Shown here: positions 1-5,842 of the stretch, one piece after another | Layout: each line of letters starts with the position of its first letter | Numbering within the stretch: position 1 is the stretch's first letter | DNA from: Desulfobacteraceae bacterium UBA2771 | Lineage (GTDB): Bacteria; Desulfobacterota; Desulfobacteria; Desulfobacterales; Desulfosarcinaceae | NCBI GenBank assembly: GCA_002352605.1 | Contig: DEIP01000082.1 | Coordinates: 8,784-16,160 of the forward strand | DNA length: 7,377 bases | Reading direction: 5' to 3' | Program-made: the position numbers and the translations under genes | Notes under the pieces: model-generated | Told to the model about the DNA's origin: nothing | Seen by the model: only the letters and a program-made list of their open reading frames with translations | The model's database searches: none

Positions 1-30
1 CCGGTTTGGCAGCCCGGTTTGGCAACCCGG
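1..30. repeat. Two tandem 13-bp GC-rich units at the window edge
   Basis: Positions 1-13 and 14-26 are CCGGTTTGGCAGC and CCGGTTTGGCAAC, differing at one base, followed by the start of a third unit (CCGG, 27-30). Each unit carries a short dyad; the second contains GGTT-TGGC-AACC. The block lies just downstream of the sensor kinase stop and may continue outside the window. It could be the edge of a REP-like palindromic array or part of a transcription-stop region; no T-tract follows it on the minus strand within the window. Confidence 0.4.
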
Positions 31-61
31 CCGGCGCATAGGTGCGGTCGGCTCAGTTTCC

Positions 62-1756
62 TCATATCTTCAGTTGCGCAGCAGGCAGTTCCACGGTAAA
101 TTTGGTGCCGACTCCCACCTTGCTGGAAACCACCATTTTTCCGCCCATCTGCTCGATGATGCCATGGCAAACGGACAACCCAAGCCCCGTGCCCTTGCCC
201 ACCGGCTTGGTCGTAAAGAAGGGTGAGAAAATCTTTGCCATATTTTCGGGTGCGATCCCGGCACCGCTGTCACTCACGTTAACGGCCGCCATTCCATTTG
301 AACCATCGCGTACGGATACCCGAATGGATCCCCCGGTGCTTCCGCTTTTTTCAATGATGGCGTCCATGGCGTTGTTGAGCAGGTTCAGAAATACCTGTTG
401 AAGCCTTGCCGAATCTGCCTGAACCCTGATTGTCGTATCGGGCAGTCGACGTTCTATCCGGATGCCGTTAATCTCCGCTTTCTTTTGTACCATATCGATG
501 ATTTCGGGCACGATCTTGTCCAACGCCAATGACTCGAAATGGCCATCTTCCTGCCGGCCGAACTTTAAAATAGCGCGCGTGATCTTGGAGCAGCGATCGA
601 TCTGTATCTTGATCTGGTCCATGCTGTCGACGATCTCTTCGTAGGATTCCCCCTTCTGGAGGTGGCCCGCTTCTACCATTTCGTCCTTAAGCACGCGGAT
701 CAGGGACAGTTCGGTATTGATCACCTGCAAAGGGTTGTTGATTTCGTGGGCAAAGCCGGCGGCCATCTCCCCCAGTTCCGCCAGGCGGGAGGCGCCGATG
801 AGCTGCTGGCTCAACAACGCTTTTTCAGTGTCGGTTTTTTCCATTTTCCGAACAATGGCACTGGTAAGCGTGAAGGCCGCCCATACAATGCATGCCCCAC
901 CGATCAGCGATATCAGCCCCACCGGGAGCCACGAGTCGTACAGGGCGTGAAAGGCATCCGATTTCTCCTGGCGCACCACCAGCAGCCATTGCTGGTCCTT
1001 GAGCCAGGCCCCGGCGTAAAGGAATGTCTCCTCCCCCTCCCGGCTGTGAATCAGGGTATGGATGTCGTCACCTTTCGGAGGCGTCGGAATGGTGTCCAAG
1101 GGCTTTTCCATCAATTCACCGCCGCTTCGCCGATTCGTCTGAAGTACACCCTGGCTGTTGAGCAGGTAGGCCTCTCCGGTTTTCCCTATTCTAACTTGGC
1201 GCACCAGGGTGGTGAACCGCTGGGAGTCCACCGTGGCACGGATGATCCAGGGCCGGTCGTTTCCCATGCCGGCAACGGCAATGATAAAATGGGGGAAATT
1301 GCGAAATCCCAGGAAGACATCGCTGATATACACCCCGTTTTTGATTGTCTCCTGAAACCAGGGTTCCTCCCGGTAAATTTTGCCGGTGAGGTTGAACGGG
1401 CCGTGGTAGGCCACATGGACGCCGTTTTCATCGAAGATGCCGAGATCCGAAAACGCGCTTGAGGTGAGCTGCAGCTGGGTGAACACGCTTGATAGGCGTT
1501 CCGGCCGGATCAGTTCGTCAAATCGGACCGTGTTGACGATCAGCTCGAGGTCGTTTTTCCGCTCATCCAGGAAGGAGGAGATCATGTGCCGATGATCGCC
1601 AACGATACGTTCCATGGATGCGATGGTGCTGCTTTCAATGGAACGGGAAAGTTGATGATAGCCGATGCCAATGACGATCAGAAACGGTATGGACGGCACG
1701 AGAATCATGTTGATCAGGATAAATCGTCTGATGTCGGTGTAGTGGTTTTTTTCCAT
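62..1756 (-). CDS. Two-transmembrane Cache-domain sensor histidine kinase
   Basis: This is a membrane-bound sensor kinase of 564 residues from the start chosen here. Transmembrane helix 1 is at about 12-33. A periplasmic dCache-like sensing region spans about 36-270, and helix 2 is at about 276-299. A short cytoplasmic linker with no clear HAMP domain follows. The HisKA H-box has FAHEINNPLQ with His337. The ATPase domain shows an N-box (NLLNNAMDAI, 458-467), a G1 box (DSGAG, 496-500), an F-box (FSPFF) and a G2 box (GKGTGLGL, 520-527), so the kinase looks catalytically complete. By family knowledge it senses a small extracellular ligand, autophosphorylates on His337 and passes the phosphate to a receiver domain; the stand-alone receiver encoded upstream is the obvious partner. 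The frame stays open to an ATG at 1831, but that ATG sits inside a sigma-54-like promoter and lacks a Shine-Dalgarno. The ATG at 1756 has GGAG 11 bases upstream. The ligand cannot be read from sequence. Confidence 0.93.
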   Translation of the reverse strand: MEKNHYTDIRRFILINMILVPSIPFLIVIGIGYHQLSRSIESSTIASMERIVGDHRHMISSFLDERKNDLELIVNTVRFDELIRPERLSSVFTQLQLTSSAFSDLGIFDENGVHVAYHGPFNLTGKIYREEPWFQETIKNGVYISDVFLGFRNFPHFIIAVAGMGNDRPWIIRATVDSQRFTTLVRQVRIGKTGEAYLLNSQGVLQTNRRSGGELMEKPLDTIPTPPKGDDIHTLIHSREGEETFLYAGAWLKDQQWLLVVRQEKSDAFHALYDSWLPVGLISLIGGACIVWAAFTLTSAIVRKMEKTDTEKALLSQQLIGASRLAELGEMAAGFAHEINNPLQVINTELSLIRVLKDEMVEAGHLQKGESYEEIVDSMDQIKIQIDRCSKITRAILKFGRQEDGHFESLALDKIVPEIIDMVQKKAEINGIRIERRLPDTTIRVQADSARLQQVFLNLLNNAMDAIIEKSGSTGGSIRVSVRDGSNGMAAVNVSDSGAGIAPENMAKIFSPFFTTKPVGKGTGLGLSVCHGIIEQMGGKMVVSSKVGVGTKFTVELPAAQLKI

Positions 1757-1814
1757 GAGGGTATTAACTCCATAAAAAAACTGGCGACGTAGGTAACGGA
1801 TTGGAAAGATGAAT

Positions 1815-1830
1815 GGCAAGAGGGATGCCA
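1815..1830 (-). promoter_or_regulatory. Sigma-54-like -24/-12 promoter for the sensor kinase
   Basis: On the minus strand the sequence is TGGCATCCCTCTTGCC. The consensus is TGGCAYRN4TTGCW: the GG and GC are exactly 10 bases apart, and only the R and W positions differ. The predicted transcript start is near 1804, leaving about 48 bases before the kinase ATG at 1756. The TGGCA...TGCCA outer bases also form an inverted repeat, so a repressor site is an alternative reading. Confidence 0.6.
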
Positions 1831-1884
1831 TATTCGTATGACGCGGGATATCGAGAGATAAATTTTTATTACAATATGTTACGA

Positions 1885-1890
1885 ATTATA
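1885..1890 (-). promoter_or_regulatory. Isolated TATAAT hexamer, weak sigma-70 -10 candidate
   Basis: The minus strand reads a perfect TATAAT, but at 16-18 bases upstream there is only CAGCCA or similar, with no resemblance to TTGACA and no extended -10 TG. It lies in an AT-rich stretch and could provide weak basal transcription of the kinase, or be a chance match. Confidence 0.2.
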
Positions 1891-1938
1891 CTGGATGAGT
1901 GACGCTATGGCTGAAAGGCGATGGGGCTGTCGGTGTTT

Positions 1939-1953
1939 TTTACACGGTGTAAA
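1939..1953. promoter_or_regulatory. 15-bp palindrome, candidate enhancer site for the sigma-54 promoter
   Basis: TTTACAC-G-GTGTAAA is a perfect dyad with a single central base. Its right arm with the central G (GGTGTAAA, 1946-1953) recurs upstream of the stress protein at 3436-3443. Relative to the predicted transcript start at 1804 it lies at about -135 to -149, typical for an enhancer-binding protein site. An inverted extra half-site, TTTACAC, lies at 2060-2066. The binding protein is not encoded in the window. Confidence 0.5.
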
Positions 1954-1997
1954 CGTTTCTGTCCCCCATGTTTACGAATTTTGGGCGGCCCCAATGG

Positions 1998-2031
1998 TGG
2001 AGAGAGAGGATAATTTTATCCCTTCTCTCCA
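1998..2031. repeat. Long imperfect hairpin after the response regulator gene
   Basis: Two 16-base arms are complementary except at two adjacent positions, separated by TT; the outer arm is TGGAGAGA and the inner arm ATAA. It begins 61 bases past the response regulator stop. No T-tract follows on the minus strand, so it is not a classical intrinsic terminator. It could be a 3'-end stability element or a Rho-associated stop. A smaller TTGGG/CCCAA stem follows immediately. Confidence 0.4.
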
Positions 2032-2092
2032 CAATATCCAGTGACCATTCATTAAAGCGTTTACACTATACCCTGAACTATCGATTTTAACA

Positions 2093-2578
2093 TCAACCTC
2101 GATAGAACAGCGCGATGAACATCATCATTGATGCTTCATTGCGCTTTGCAATAGTCGCGGCTTTTTTGCCCTTCTTGCCACTTTCGCGACGTTTGTCGTC
2201 TTTGCGTTGGCCGGGACCCAAAATTTGATGGACCATCTTCATCAACCCCTCCAGGCTGTCGCCTTTTTTTTGGACAAAAAAGGATGGGCTGTCGAGAAGC
2301 AGGTCGCCGGTTTCAGAACGGTCATATGAGTGAAAGACCACGGGCAGTTGGGGGATTCTGTTGCAAATCTTGCGGAAGAGTGCAGGAAAATCGACATCAG
2401 GCAAATCCGGATCCAGAATAACAAGGTCCACCGGATCTTTGCCATAGGCCAGGGCGATCAGCTGATCAGCGGTGTCTGCCGGGATAACGACATAGCCGGC
2501 AGCGGCGATCTCCCGCTGTAGAAATTGCCTGATGTGGGTGTTTCTGTCGGCAATGATGATGGTGGGTGGCTTTTCCAC
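2093..2578 (-). CDS. Stand-alone receiver-domain response regulator
   Basis: This is a single CheY-like receiver domain plus a lysine-rich tail, 161 residues from the GTG used here. Key residues fall at normal receiver positions counted from that GTG: Asp11 (IIIADRN), phospho-acceptor Asp56 (LVILDPDLPD), Ser84 (VVFHSYD) and Lys104 (FFVQKKGD). The second acidic residue that usually follows Asp11 is Arg here, which may weaken Mg2+ binding. After about residue 125 comes a basic tail rich in Lys and Arg, then a hydrophobic end (MMMFIALF); there is no DNA-binding or enzyme domain. It lies between the stress protein and the sensor kinase and is probably that kinase's partner or a phosphorelay shuttle. 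The frame stays open to an ATG at 2650, but neither 2650 nor the ATG at 2614 has a ribosome binding site. GGGAGG precedes the GTG, although 14 bases away is long, so the start remains uncertain. Confidence 0.8.
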   Translation of the reverse strand: MEKPPTIIIADRNTHIRQFLQREIAAAGYVVIPADTADQLIALAYGKDPVDLVILDPDLPDVDFPALFRKICNRIPQLPVVFHSYDRSETGDLLLDSPSFFVQKKGDSLEGLMKMVHQILGPGQRKDDKRRESGKKGKKAATIAKRNEASMMMFIALFYRG

Positions 2579-2588
2579 GGTGCGGCCA

Positions 2589-2711
2589 CTATCCTCCCGC
2601 AATGTTTTTACCATGCCGGGGGGCGTCAATCGGTACGGTGAATTCCGCATCTTTCAGGCTGGATTGCAGGATAGCGCGAGCCGCCCCCGGCATCTTTTCC
2701 GATGACCCCAT
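2589..2711 (-). CDS. Possible 40-residue small ORF upstream of the response regulator
   Basis: An ATG at 2711 opens a 40-codon frame ending in TAG at 2589-2591. The product begins MGSSEKMPGA, is moderately charged (with SSLKDAEF and DAPRHGK) and has no recognisable domain. A weak GGTGG lies 10 bases before the ATG. Its last two sense codons lie within the GGGAGGA (2598-2592) that could serve the response regulator, and its stop is 10 bases before that gene's likely GTG start, an arrangement that would allow translational coupling. If the response regulator truly starts at 2650 this ORF overlaps it and is probably spurious. The composition is protein-like, but 40 codons is short enough for chance. 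Confidence 0.3.
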   Translation of the reverse strand: MGSSEKMPGAARAILQSSLKDAEFTVPIDAPRHGKNIAGG

Positions 2712-2768
2712 TTATAGATGGCCACCAGGCCAATCTCCCGGTCGGCGTCCAGCTAAGTAAACCGGGCC

Positions 2769-3239
2769 TCAGGGCAGTTCGTTGAAGCCCGCCGGTATCG
2801 TGAGCAGCGGTATGGGTGACCGGCGGTATATCTTTCGTGCCGTGGAACCGACCACCGCGTCGGCCAGATCACTTCGGCCCTTTGTGCTCACAACCATCAG
2901 GATCGGCTTTTCACTTTCAATGGCTGATAGCAGTTTCCGGTAGGGCACGCCGGTTTGAACAAGATAGCGGCATTTGACCGTACCGGGGGAAACTGCTTCA
3001 AATAGGTCTTTCATCTTCGTTTTCCGCTCCTTCTCTTGGTCGGAGAGGTAGTTTTGAAAAGAAAACGTTTCATAACCGGCCATGGAACGTTGGACCAGAT
3101 CCACATCACGCTGATTGATCACGTTGGTCAGCACCAGTTCGGCGTCGATCTTCATGGCCAGCCATACGCTATAGCGGACAGCTGCCGCCGAATATTCGGA
3201 AAGATCCACTGCCGTCATGATTTTCATCGCATGTGTCAT
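2769..3239 (-). CDS. Universal stress protein, UspA family
   Basis: A 156-residue cytoplasmic single-domain Usp protein of normal family length. The N-terminal strand has MTAVDLSEYS with the nucleotide-contacting Asp12. Further along are the TGVPYRKLL segment (about 96-104) and the C-terminal STKGRSDLADAVVGSTA stretch (118-134). The ATP motif in this family is G-x2-G-x9-G-S/T. Here the second and third glycines (Gly121, Gly131) and Ser132 are present, but the first glycine is Ser118, so nucleotide binding is likely but not certain. Usp proteins usually act in stress survival, energy sensing or as partners of signalling proteins. AAAGGAG sits 6 bases before the ATG, a strong ribosome binding site, and a consensus sigma-54 promoter lies upstream. 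It is the first gene of the minus-strand signalling cluster. Confidence 0.92.
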   Translation of the reverse strand: MTHAMKIMTAVDLSEYSAAAVRYSVWLAMKIDAELVLTNVINQRDVDLVQRSMAGYETFSFQNYLSDQEKERKTKMKDLFEAVSPGTVKCRYLVQTGVPYRKLLSAIESEKPILMVVSTKGRSDLADAVVGSTARKIYRRSPIPLLTIPAGFNELP

Positions 3240-3280
3240 GGGTTGCTCCTTTCTGAGTCCTTATGGATTTTTTAAATGAT

Positions 3281-3300
3281 GTTTTCCCACCTTGGAAAAC
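3281..3300 (-). repeat. 20-bp inverted repeat across the predicted stress-protein transcript start
   Basis: GTTTTCC (3281-3287) and GGAAAAC (3294-3300) are perfect 7-base inverted arms around CACCTT. With the sigma-54 start predicted near 3295, the element covers about -5 to +15. It would be either an operator overlapping the start site or a 5'-end mRNA hairpin, which often stabilises transcripts. Confidence 0.5.
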
Positions 3301-3305
3301 CATTG

Positions 3306-3321
3306 AGCAACGGGCATGCCA
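3306..3321 (-). promoter_or_regulatory. Consensus sigma-54 (-24/-12) promoter of the stress-protein cluster
   Basis: The minus strand reads TGGCATGCCCGTTGCT, which satisfies every defined position of TGGCAYRN4TTGCW, with GG and GC 10 bases apart. The predicted start is near 3295, giving a leader of about 56 bases before the ATG at 3239. Transcription from such promoters requires RpoN and an AAA+ enhancer-binding activator. No activator gene is in the window. Confidence 0.78.
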
Positions 3322-3358
3322 TTTTCGAACTGGCCGTAGAGGGCATATGAATAACTGA

Positions 3359-3375
3359 TATAACAGACGGTTATA
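3359..3375. promoter_or_regulatory. 17-bp inverted repeat upstream of the sigma-54 promoter
   Basis: TATAAC-AGACG-GTTATA has perfect 6-base arms and lies 38 bases beyond the -24 element, centred near -72 of the predicted start. It may bind a regulator. The AT-rich flanks could also serve DNA bending; a partial IHF-like word (TATCAG-TTAT-TCA on the minus strand) lies between it and the promoter but misses one consensus base. Confidence 0.35.
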
Positions 3376-3435
3376 AAAAAAATAAGGGGGGCGAAAAATA
3401 CAACCGGTGTGTTAGGATGTCAGGCTTTTTATCAG

Positions 3436-3443
3436 GGTGTAAA
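3436..3443. promoter_or_regulatory. GGTGTAAA element shared with the kinase promoter region
   Basis: GGTGTAAA on the plus strand starts 116 bases from the outer G of the -24 GG (3320). The identical word at 1946-1953 starts 117 bases from the equivalent G of the kinase promoter (1829), in the same orientation. The preceding bases are also partly alike (a T-run, then CA). This suggests a common enhancer-binding protein site. The left arm is degenerate here (TTTATCAG against TTTACAC). Confidence 0.45.
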
Positions 3444-3506
3444 GGGAGACGGTGTCGACAACCAGGAGAGGGAATCAACCAGCTGCCATTCCATGCGAAA
3501 TAAATC

Positions 3507-3534
3507 TTGCTATTTTTCACCGAAACGGTATGTT
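3507..3534 (+). promoter_or_regulatory. Weak sigma-70-like promoter for the outer-membrane gene
   Basis: TTGCTA (3507-3512) and TATGTT (3529-3534) are separated by 16 bases. Each matches four of six consensus positions. It would give a leader of about 35 bases before the ATG at 3576. No sigma-54 match faces this gene. The call is tentative. Confidence 0.25.
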
Positions 3535-3575
3535 AGCCCGCTAATCTTGGATCTCTGTATAGAAAGGAAGATACC

Positions 3576-4541
3576 ATGCCCAGGCTCCGTTCCCGCACTC
3601 TCTTGCTGTTCGCCGTACTTTCGTTTTTTGTCGTCACCACAAGCGCCGTTGCCTATGATCTGCCATCGGTGAATCTGGGCCTCACCAGCTTTCTCGATGG
3701 CGGCCTACCGTCCGGTCCCGGGGTCTATATCACCCAATACGTTCAGTATTATTCCGCGGACCAGCTCAACGACAATGATGGCAATGATTTGAATATTCCC
3801 GGCACGGATGTGGATGCCTGGATCAGCTTTACCCAATTTTTGTACCAATCGGACATGGAGCTGCTGTTGGGCGGCAAGTGGGGACTTGATGCGATTATTC
3901 CCTATGTGTCTGTCAACACATCTTATGATTCCGGTATCGCCGGACCGGAGGCCAACGGTGCCGGGTTGGGTGACATCCTGCTGGTTCCCTACCTGCAATG
4001 GGACCCGATAATGGGTAAAAACGGGCCGGTGTTCATGCATCGCATCGCACTGTCGATGCTTTTGCCCACCGGAAAATATGATGCAAACAAGGAGTTGAAC
4101 CCAGGCAGTAATTTTTTCTCGTTTAACCCTTATTGGGCGGGTACCCTGTTTATCACCCCTCGATGGACGGTTACCACCCGGATTCACTACCTGTGGAACG
4201 CCGAAAACGACGATCCGAACAGACAGTTGGTGGGGCTGTACGGTGCTACGGATTCACAGGCCGGCCAGGCCATCCATGCCAACTTTGCTTCCTCCTATGA
4301 AGTGATTCCAAAGATGTTGCGCGTCGGTGTCAACGGCTATTATCTCAAACAGATCAGCGATACGAAAATCAACGGCAACAGCGTGTCCGGTCGAAAGGAA
4401 AAAATCCTGGGAATTGGTCCCGGGGCGCTGTTCAGTTTCTCACAAGACAGCCACCTGTTTTTTAACCTTTATTTTGAAAGTGATGCGCAGAACCGACCGG
4501 AAGGCACGCGATCGGTGTTGCGCTTCGTGCATCATTTTTAA
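3576..4541 (+). CDS. Outer-membrane beta-barrel protein, SphA / phenol-MetA-type family
   Basis: A 321-residue exported protein. Residues 1-26 form a signal peptide: MPRLRSR basic start, a hydrophobic core at about 8-24, and AVA before Tyr27. The mature part is rich in alternating aromatic and polar strands (YITQYVQYY, LGLTSF, LRVGVNGYYL, HLFFNLYFES) and ends LRFVHHF with a terminal Phe, the typical signal for Bam-assisted beta-barrel insertion. The segments ALSMLLPTGKYDA and NPYWAGTLFITPRW resemble the family named 'MetA-pathway of phenol degradation'. That family name is historical and does not prove a role in phenol breakdown; uptake of a hydrophobic compound is one possibility. AAGGAAG, 5 bases before the ATG, supports the start. 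It is divergent from the stress protein and 169 bases upstream of the ketoacyl synthase on the same strand, so they may or may not be co-transcribed. Confidence 0.85.
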   Translation: MPRLRSRTLLLFAVLSFFVVTTSAVAYDLPSVNLGLTSFLDGGLPSGPGVYITQYVQYYSADQLNDNDGNDLNIPGTDVDAWISFTQFLYQSDMELLLGGKWGLDAIIPYVSVNTSYDSGIAGPEANGAGLGDILLVPYLQWDPIMGKNGPVFMHRIALSMLLPTGKYDANKELNPGSNFFSFNPYWAGTLFITPRWTVTTRIHYLWNAENDDPNRQLVGLYGATDSQAGQAIHANFASSYEVIPKMLRVGVNGYYLKQISDTKINGNSVSGRKEKILGIGPGALFSFSQDSHLFFNLYFESDAQNRPEGTRSVLRFVHHF

Positions 4542-4543
4542 AC

Positions 4544-4557
4544 AAGGGCGAGCCCTT
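4544..4557. repeat. Short palindrome after the outer-membrane gene
   Basis: AAGGGCGAGCCCTT starts 2 bases past the TAA stop and can form AAGGG-CGAG-CCCTT. No T-run follows on the plus strand, so it is at best a weak or processing hairpin rather than a clear terminator. The rest of 4558-4710 shows no gene and no convincing promoter. Confidence 0.3.
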
Positions 4558-4710
4558 AAGCGGACGAAGCCTTGGCAATCCCCACTTCCGAAAAGAGCAT
4601 AATCAGGTTGATGATGGCCCTTTTACCACCTGTCGGGCAAACAGTGCTTGAAAATTGATTAATTATGTCATAGTTGAAATGGTCTAATAAGAGATGAGAC
4701 GGGAGAGGGA

Positions 4711-5775
4711 ATGCCCAATTCGAAAATTATATCCACCGGATGCTGTATCCCATCCGAGATCATTACCAATGCCCATTTTCTTGAACACGAGTTTTATTCT
4801 GCGGATGGTGTGCGCATAGAAAAGCCCAATCCGGAGATCATCGAGACACTTTTCAAGATTACCGGTGTGCGAGAACGGCGCTATGCCAGCGATGCGCTGA
4901 CCACCACCGACATCGCCTACGAGGCAGCGGTCCAGGCCCTGGACGGCATCGACAGGGAGAGCCTGGACTACATAATTGTGGCCCAGAACTTCGGTGACGT
5001 TCAAAGCGGGAACCTGCGGACGGACATGGTGCCCACGATCGCCTCGCGGGTCAAACACCGGCTAAAAATCCAAAATCCTTACACGGTGGCCTATGACATC
5101 CCCTTCGGCTGTCCCGGCTGGCTGCAAGGGATGATCATGGCCGACTACTACCTTCGTTCGGGAGATGCGAAGCGGGTGCTGGTAATCGGAGCCGAAATCC
5201 TCTCGCGGGTCGCGGACCCCCACGATGTCGACGCCATGATTTATTCGGATGGTGCCGGTGCCACCCTGCTTGAGGCCTTTGATGATGACGACGGTGGCAT
5301 CCTGTCCCATGTCACCCGGACGGACGCCGTGAAAAATGTCTGGATGCTGCGGATGGAGAAATCATACCATCCGGATCGGGTGGGCGATGAACTTTACATC
5401 AAGATGGATGGTCACGATATATACAGATATGCCCTGAAAACCGTTCCTTTGGTGGTCAAACAGGCACTTGACAAAGCCGGCCTCGGGCTTGGCGACGTGC
5501 AGAAGATCCTGATGCACCAGGCCAACGCCAAGATGGACGATGCCATCTTAAAGCGTCTGTTCCGGCTTTATGGTGTCGAGACGATCCCGGAAGGCATCAT
5601 GCCCATGATTATCCATTGGGCCGGCAATAGCTCCGTGGCCACCATTCCGACCATGCTGGATCTGCTGCTGAAAGCGCAACTGCGCGGCCATCGGCTATCC
5701 TCCGGGGATATCGCCATATTCGCCTCCGTGGGGGCGGGGATGAACATCAATGCCATGGTGTATCGTATGCCTTAG
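4711..5775 (+). CDS. 3-oxoacyl-ACP synthase III (KAS III) family protein
   Basis: A 354-residue cytosolic thiolase-fold condensing enzyme. The active-site triad is complete: Cys134 in DIPFGCPGWLQG, His269 in ILMHQANAKMDD and Asn306 in HWAGNSSVATIPT. A C-terminal glycine-rich strand, FASVGAGMNINAMVY (337-351), closes the fold. KAS III enzymes condense an acyl-CoA with malonyl-ACP (decarboxylating Claisen reaction). This protein is longer than housekeeping FabH (about 320 residues) and has an N-terminal insertion (FYSADGVRIEKPN, about 28-40) before the ITGVRERRYAS segment. From memory it resembles a KAS III subgroup common in Bacteroidetes, so a specialised lipid role is more likely than primary fatty-acid initiation. 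The substrate is not predictable here. GGGAG 5 bases before the ATG supports the start. A terminator follows, and the converging neighbour encodes a MaoC hydratase. Confidence 0.9.
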   Translation: MPNSKIISTGCCIPSEIITNAHFLEHEFYSADGVRIEKPNPEIIETLFKITGVRERRYASDALTTTDIAYEAAVQALDGIDRESLDYIIVAQNFGDVQSGNLRTDMVPTIASRVKHRLKIQNPYTVAYDIPFGCPGWLQGMIMADYYLRSGDAKRVLVIGAEILSRVADPHDVDAMIYSDGAGATLLEAFDDDDGGILSHVTRTDAVKNVWMLRMEKSYHPDRVGDELYIKMDGHDIYRYALKTVPLVVKQALDKAGLGLGDVQKILMHQANAKMDDAILKRLFRLYGVETIPEGIMPMIIHWAGNSSVATIPTMLDLLLKAQLRGHRLSSGDIAIFASVGAGMNINAMVYRMP

Positions 5776-5778
5776 GAT

Positions 5779-5809
5779 GGCGGGCGCCACTTGTTTTTCC
5801 GCCTTTTTT
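5779..5809 (+). terminator. Rho-independent terminator after the ketoacyl synthase
   Basis: GGCGG (5779-5783) pairs with CCGCC (5799-5803), followed directly by six T residues (5804-5809). A competing inner stem TGGCG/CGCCA exists. It starts 3 bases past the TAG stop. The 5-bp stem with a 15-base loop is modest, but the T-run and placement are convincing. The convergent gene has no equivalent T-tract on the minus strand. Confidence 0.65.
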
Positions 5810-5842
5810 AACAGCGCCGGCTAACGCTCCGGAAGTCCCTCT

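Larger units (their letters stand above)
1757..2092. other. 336-bp non-coding interval between response regulator and kinase
   Basis: No convincing gene is present on either strand. Read on the minus strand from the response regulator stop towards the kinase, it holds a TTTACAC half-site (2060-2066), a large hairpin (2031-1998), a 15-bp palindrome (1953-1939), a TATAAT hexamer (1890-1885) and a sigma-54-like promoter (1830-1815). Two related AT-rich words, ATGTTACGAATTATA (1876-1890) and ATGTTTACGAATTTTG (1968-1983), also occur. The density of sites suggests the kinase has its own promoter rather than relying only on read-through. Confidence 0.6.
3240..3575. other. 336-bp divergent intergenic region between stress protein and outer-membrane gene
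   Basis: No credible gene is present. Facing the stress protein (minus strand) there are a GGTGTAAA element (3436-3443), a 17-bp inverted repeat (3359-3375), a consensus sigma-54 promoter (3306-3321) and a 20-bp inverted repeat at the predicted transcript start (3281-3300). Facing the outer-membrane gene (plus strand) there is only a weak sigma-70-like pair (3507-3534) and a good ribosome binding site, AAGGAAG (3564-3570). Confidence 0.65.

Noticed and set aside
662..1462. Long open frame on the plus strand inside the sensor kinase gene
   Set aside because: It is entirely antisense to a kinase with intact H, N, G1 and G2 motifs, has no recognisable domain, and its composition fits an out-of-frame shadow.
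3409..3672. 87-codon plus-strand frame across the divergent intergenic region
   Set aside because: It overlaps the outer-membrane gene start in another frame and is not protein-like; the region is better explained by regulatory sites.
3705..4187. 160-codon minus-strand frame opposite the outer-membrane gene
   Set aside because: It is the complement of a convincing signal-peptide beta-barrel gene and has no recognisable motif.
3576..4541. Assigning a phenol-degradation role to the outer-membrane protein
   Set aside because: Only the family name suggests it; no catabolic enzyme for phenol is present in the window.
4544..4557. Palindrome after the outer-membrane gene as an intrinsic terminator
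   Set aside because: The stem is short and no T-run follows on the plus strand.
4711..5775. Naming the ketoacyl synthase fabH
   Set aside because: Its length and N-terminal insertion differ from housekeeping FabH, and other fatty-acid synthesis genes are absent from the window.
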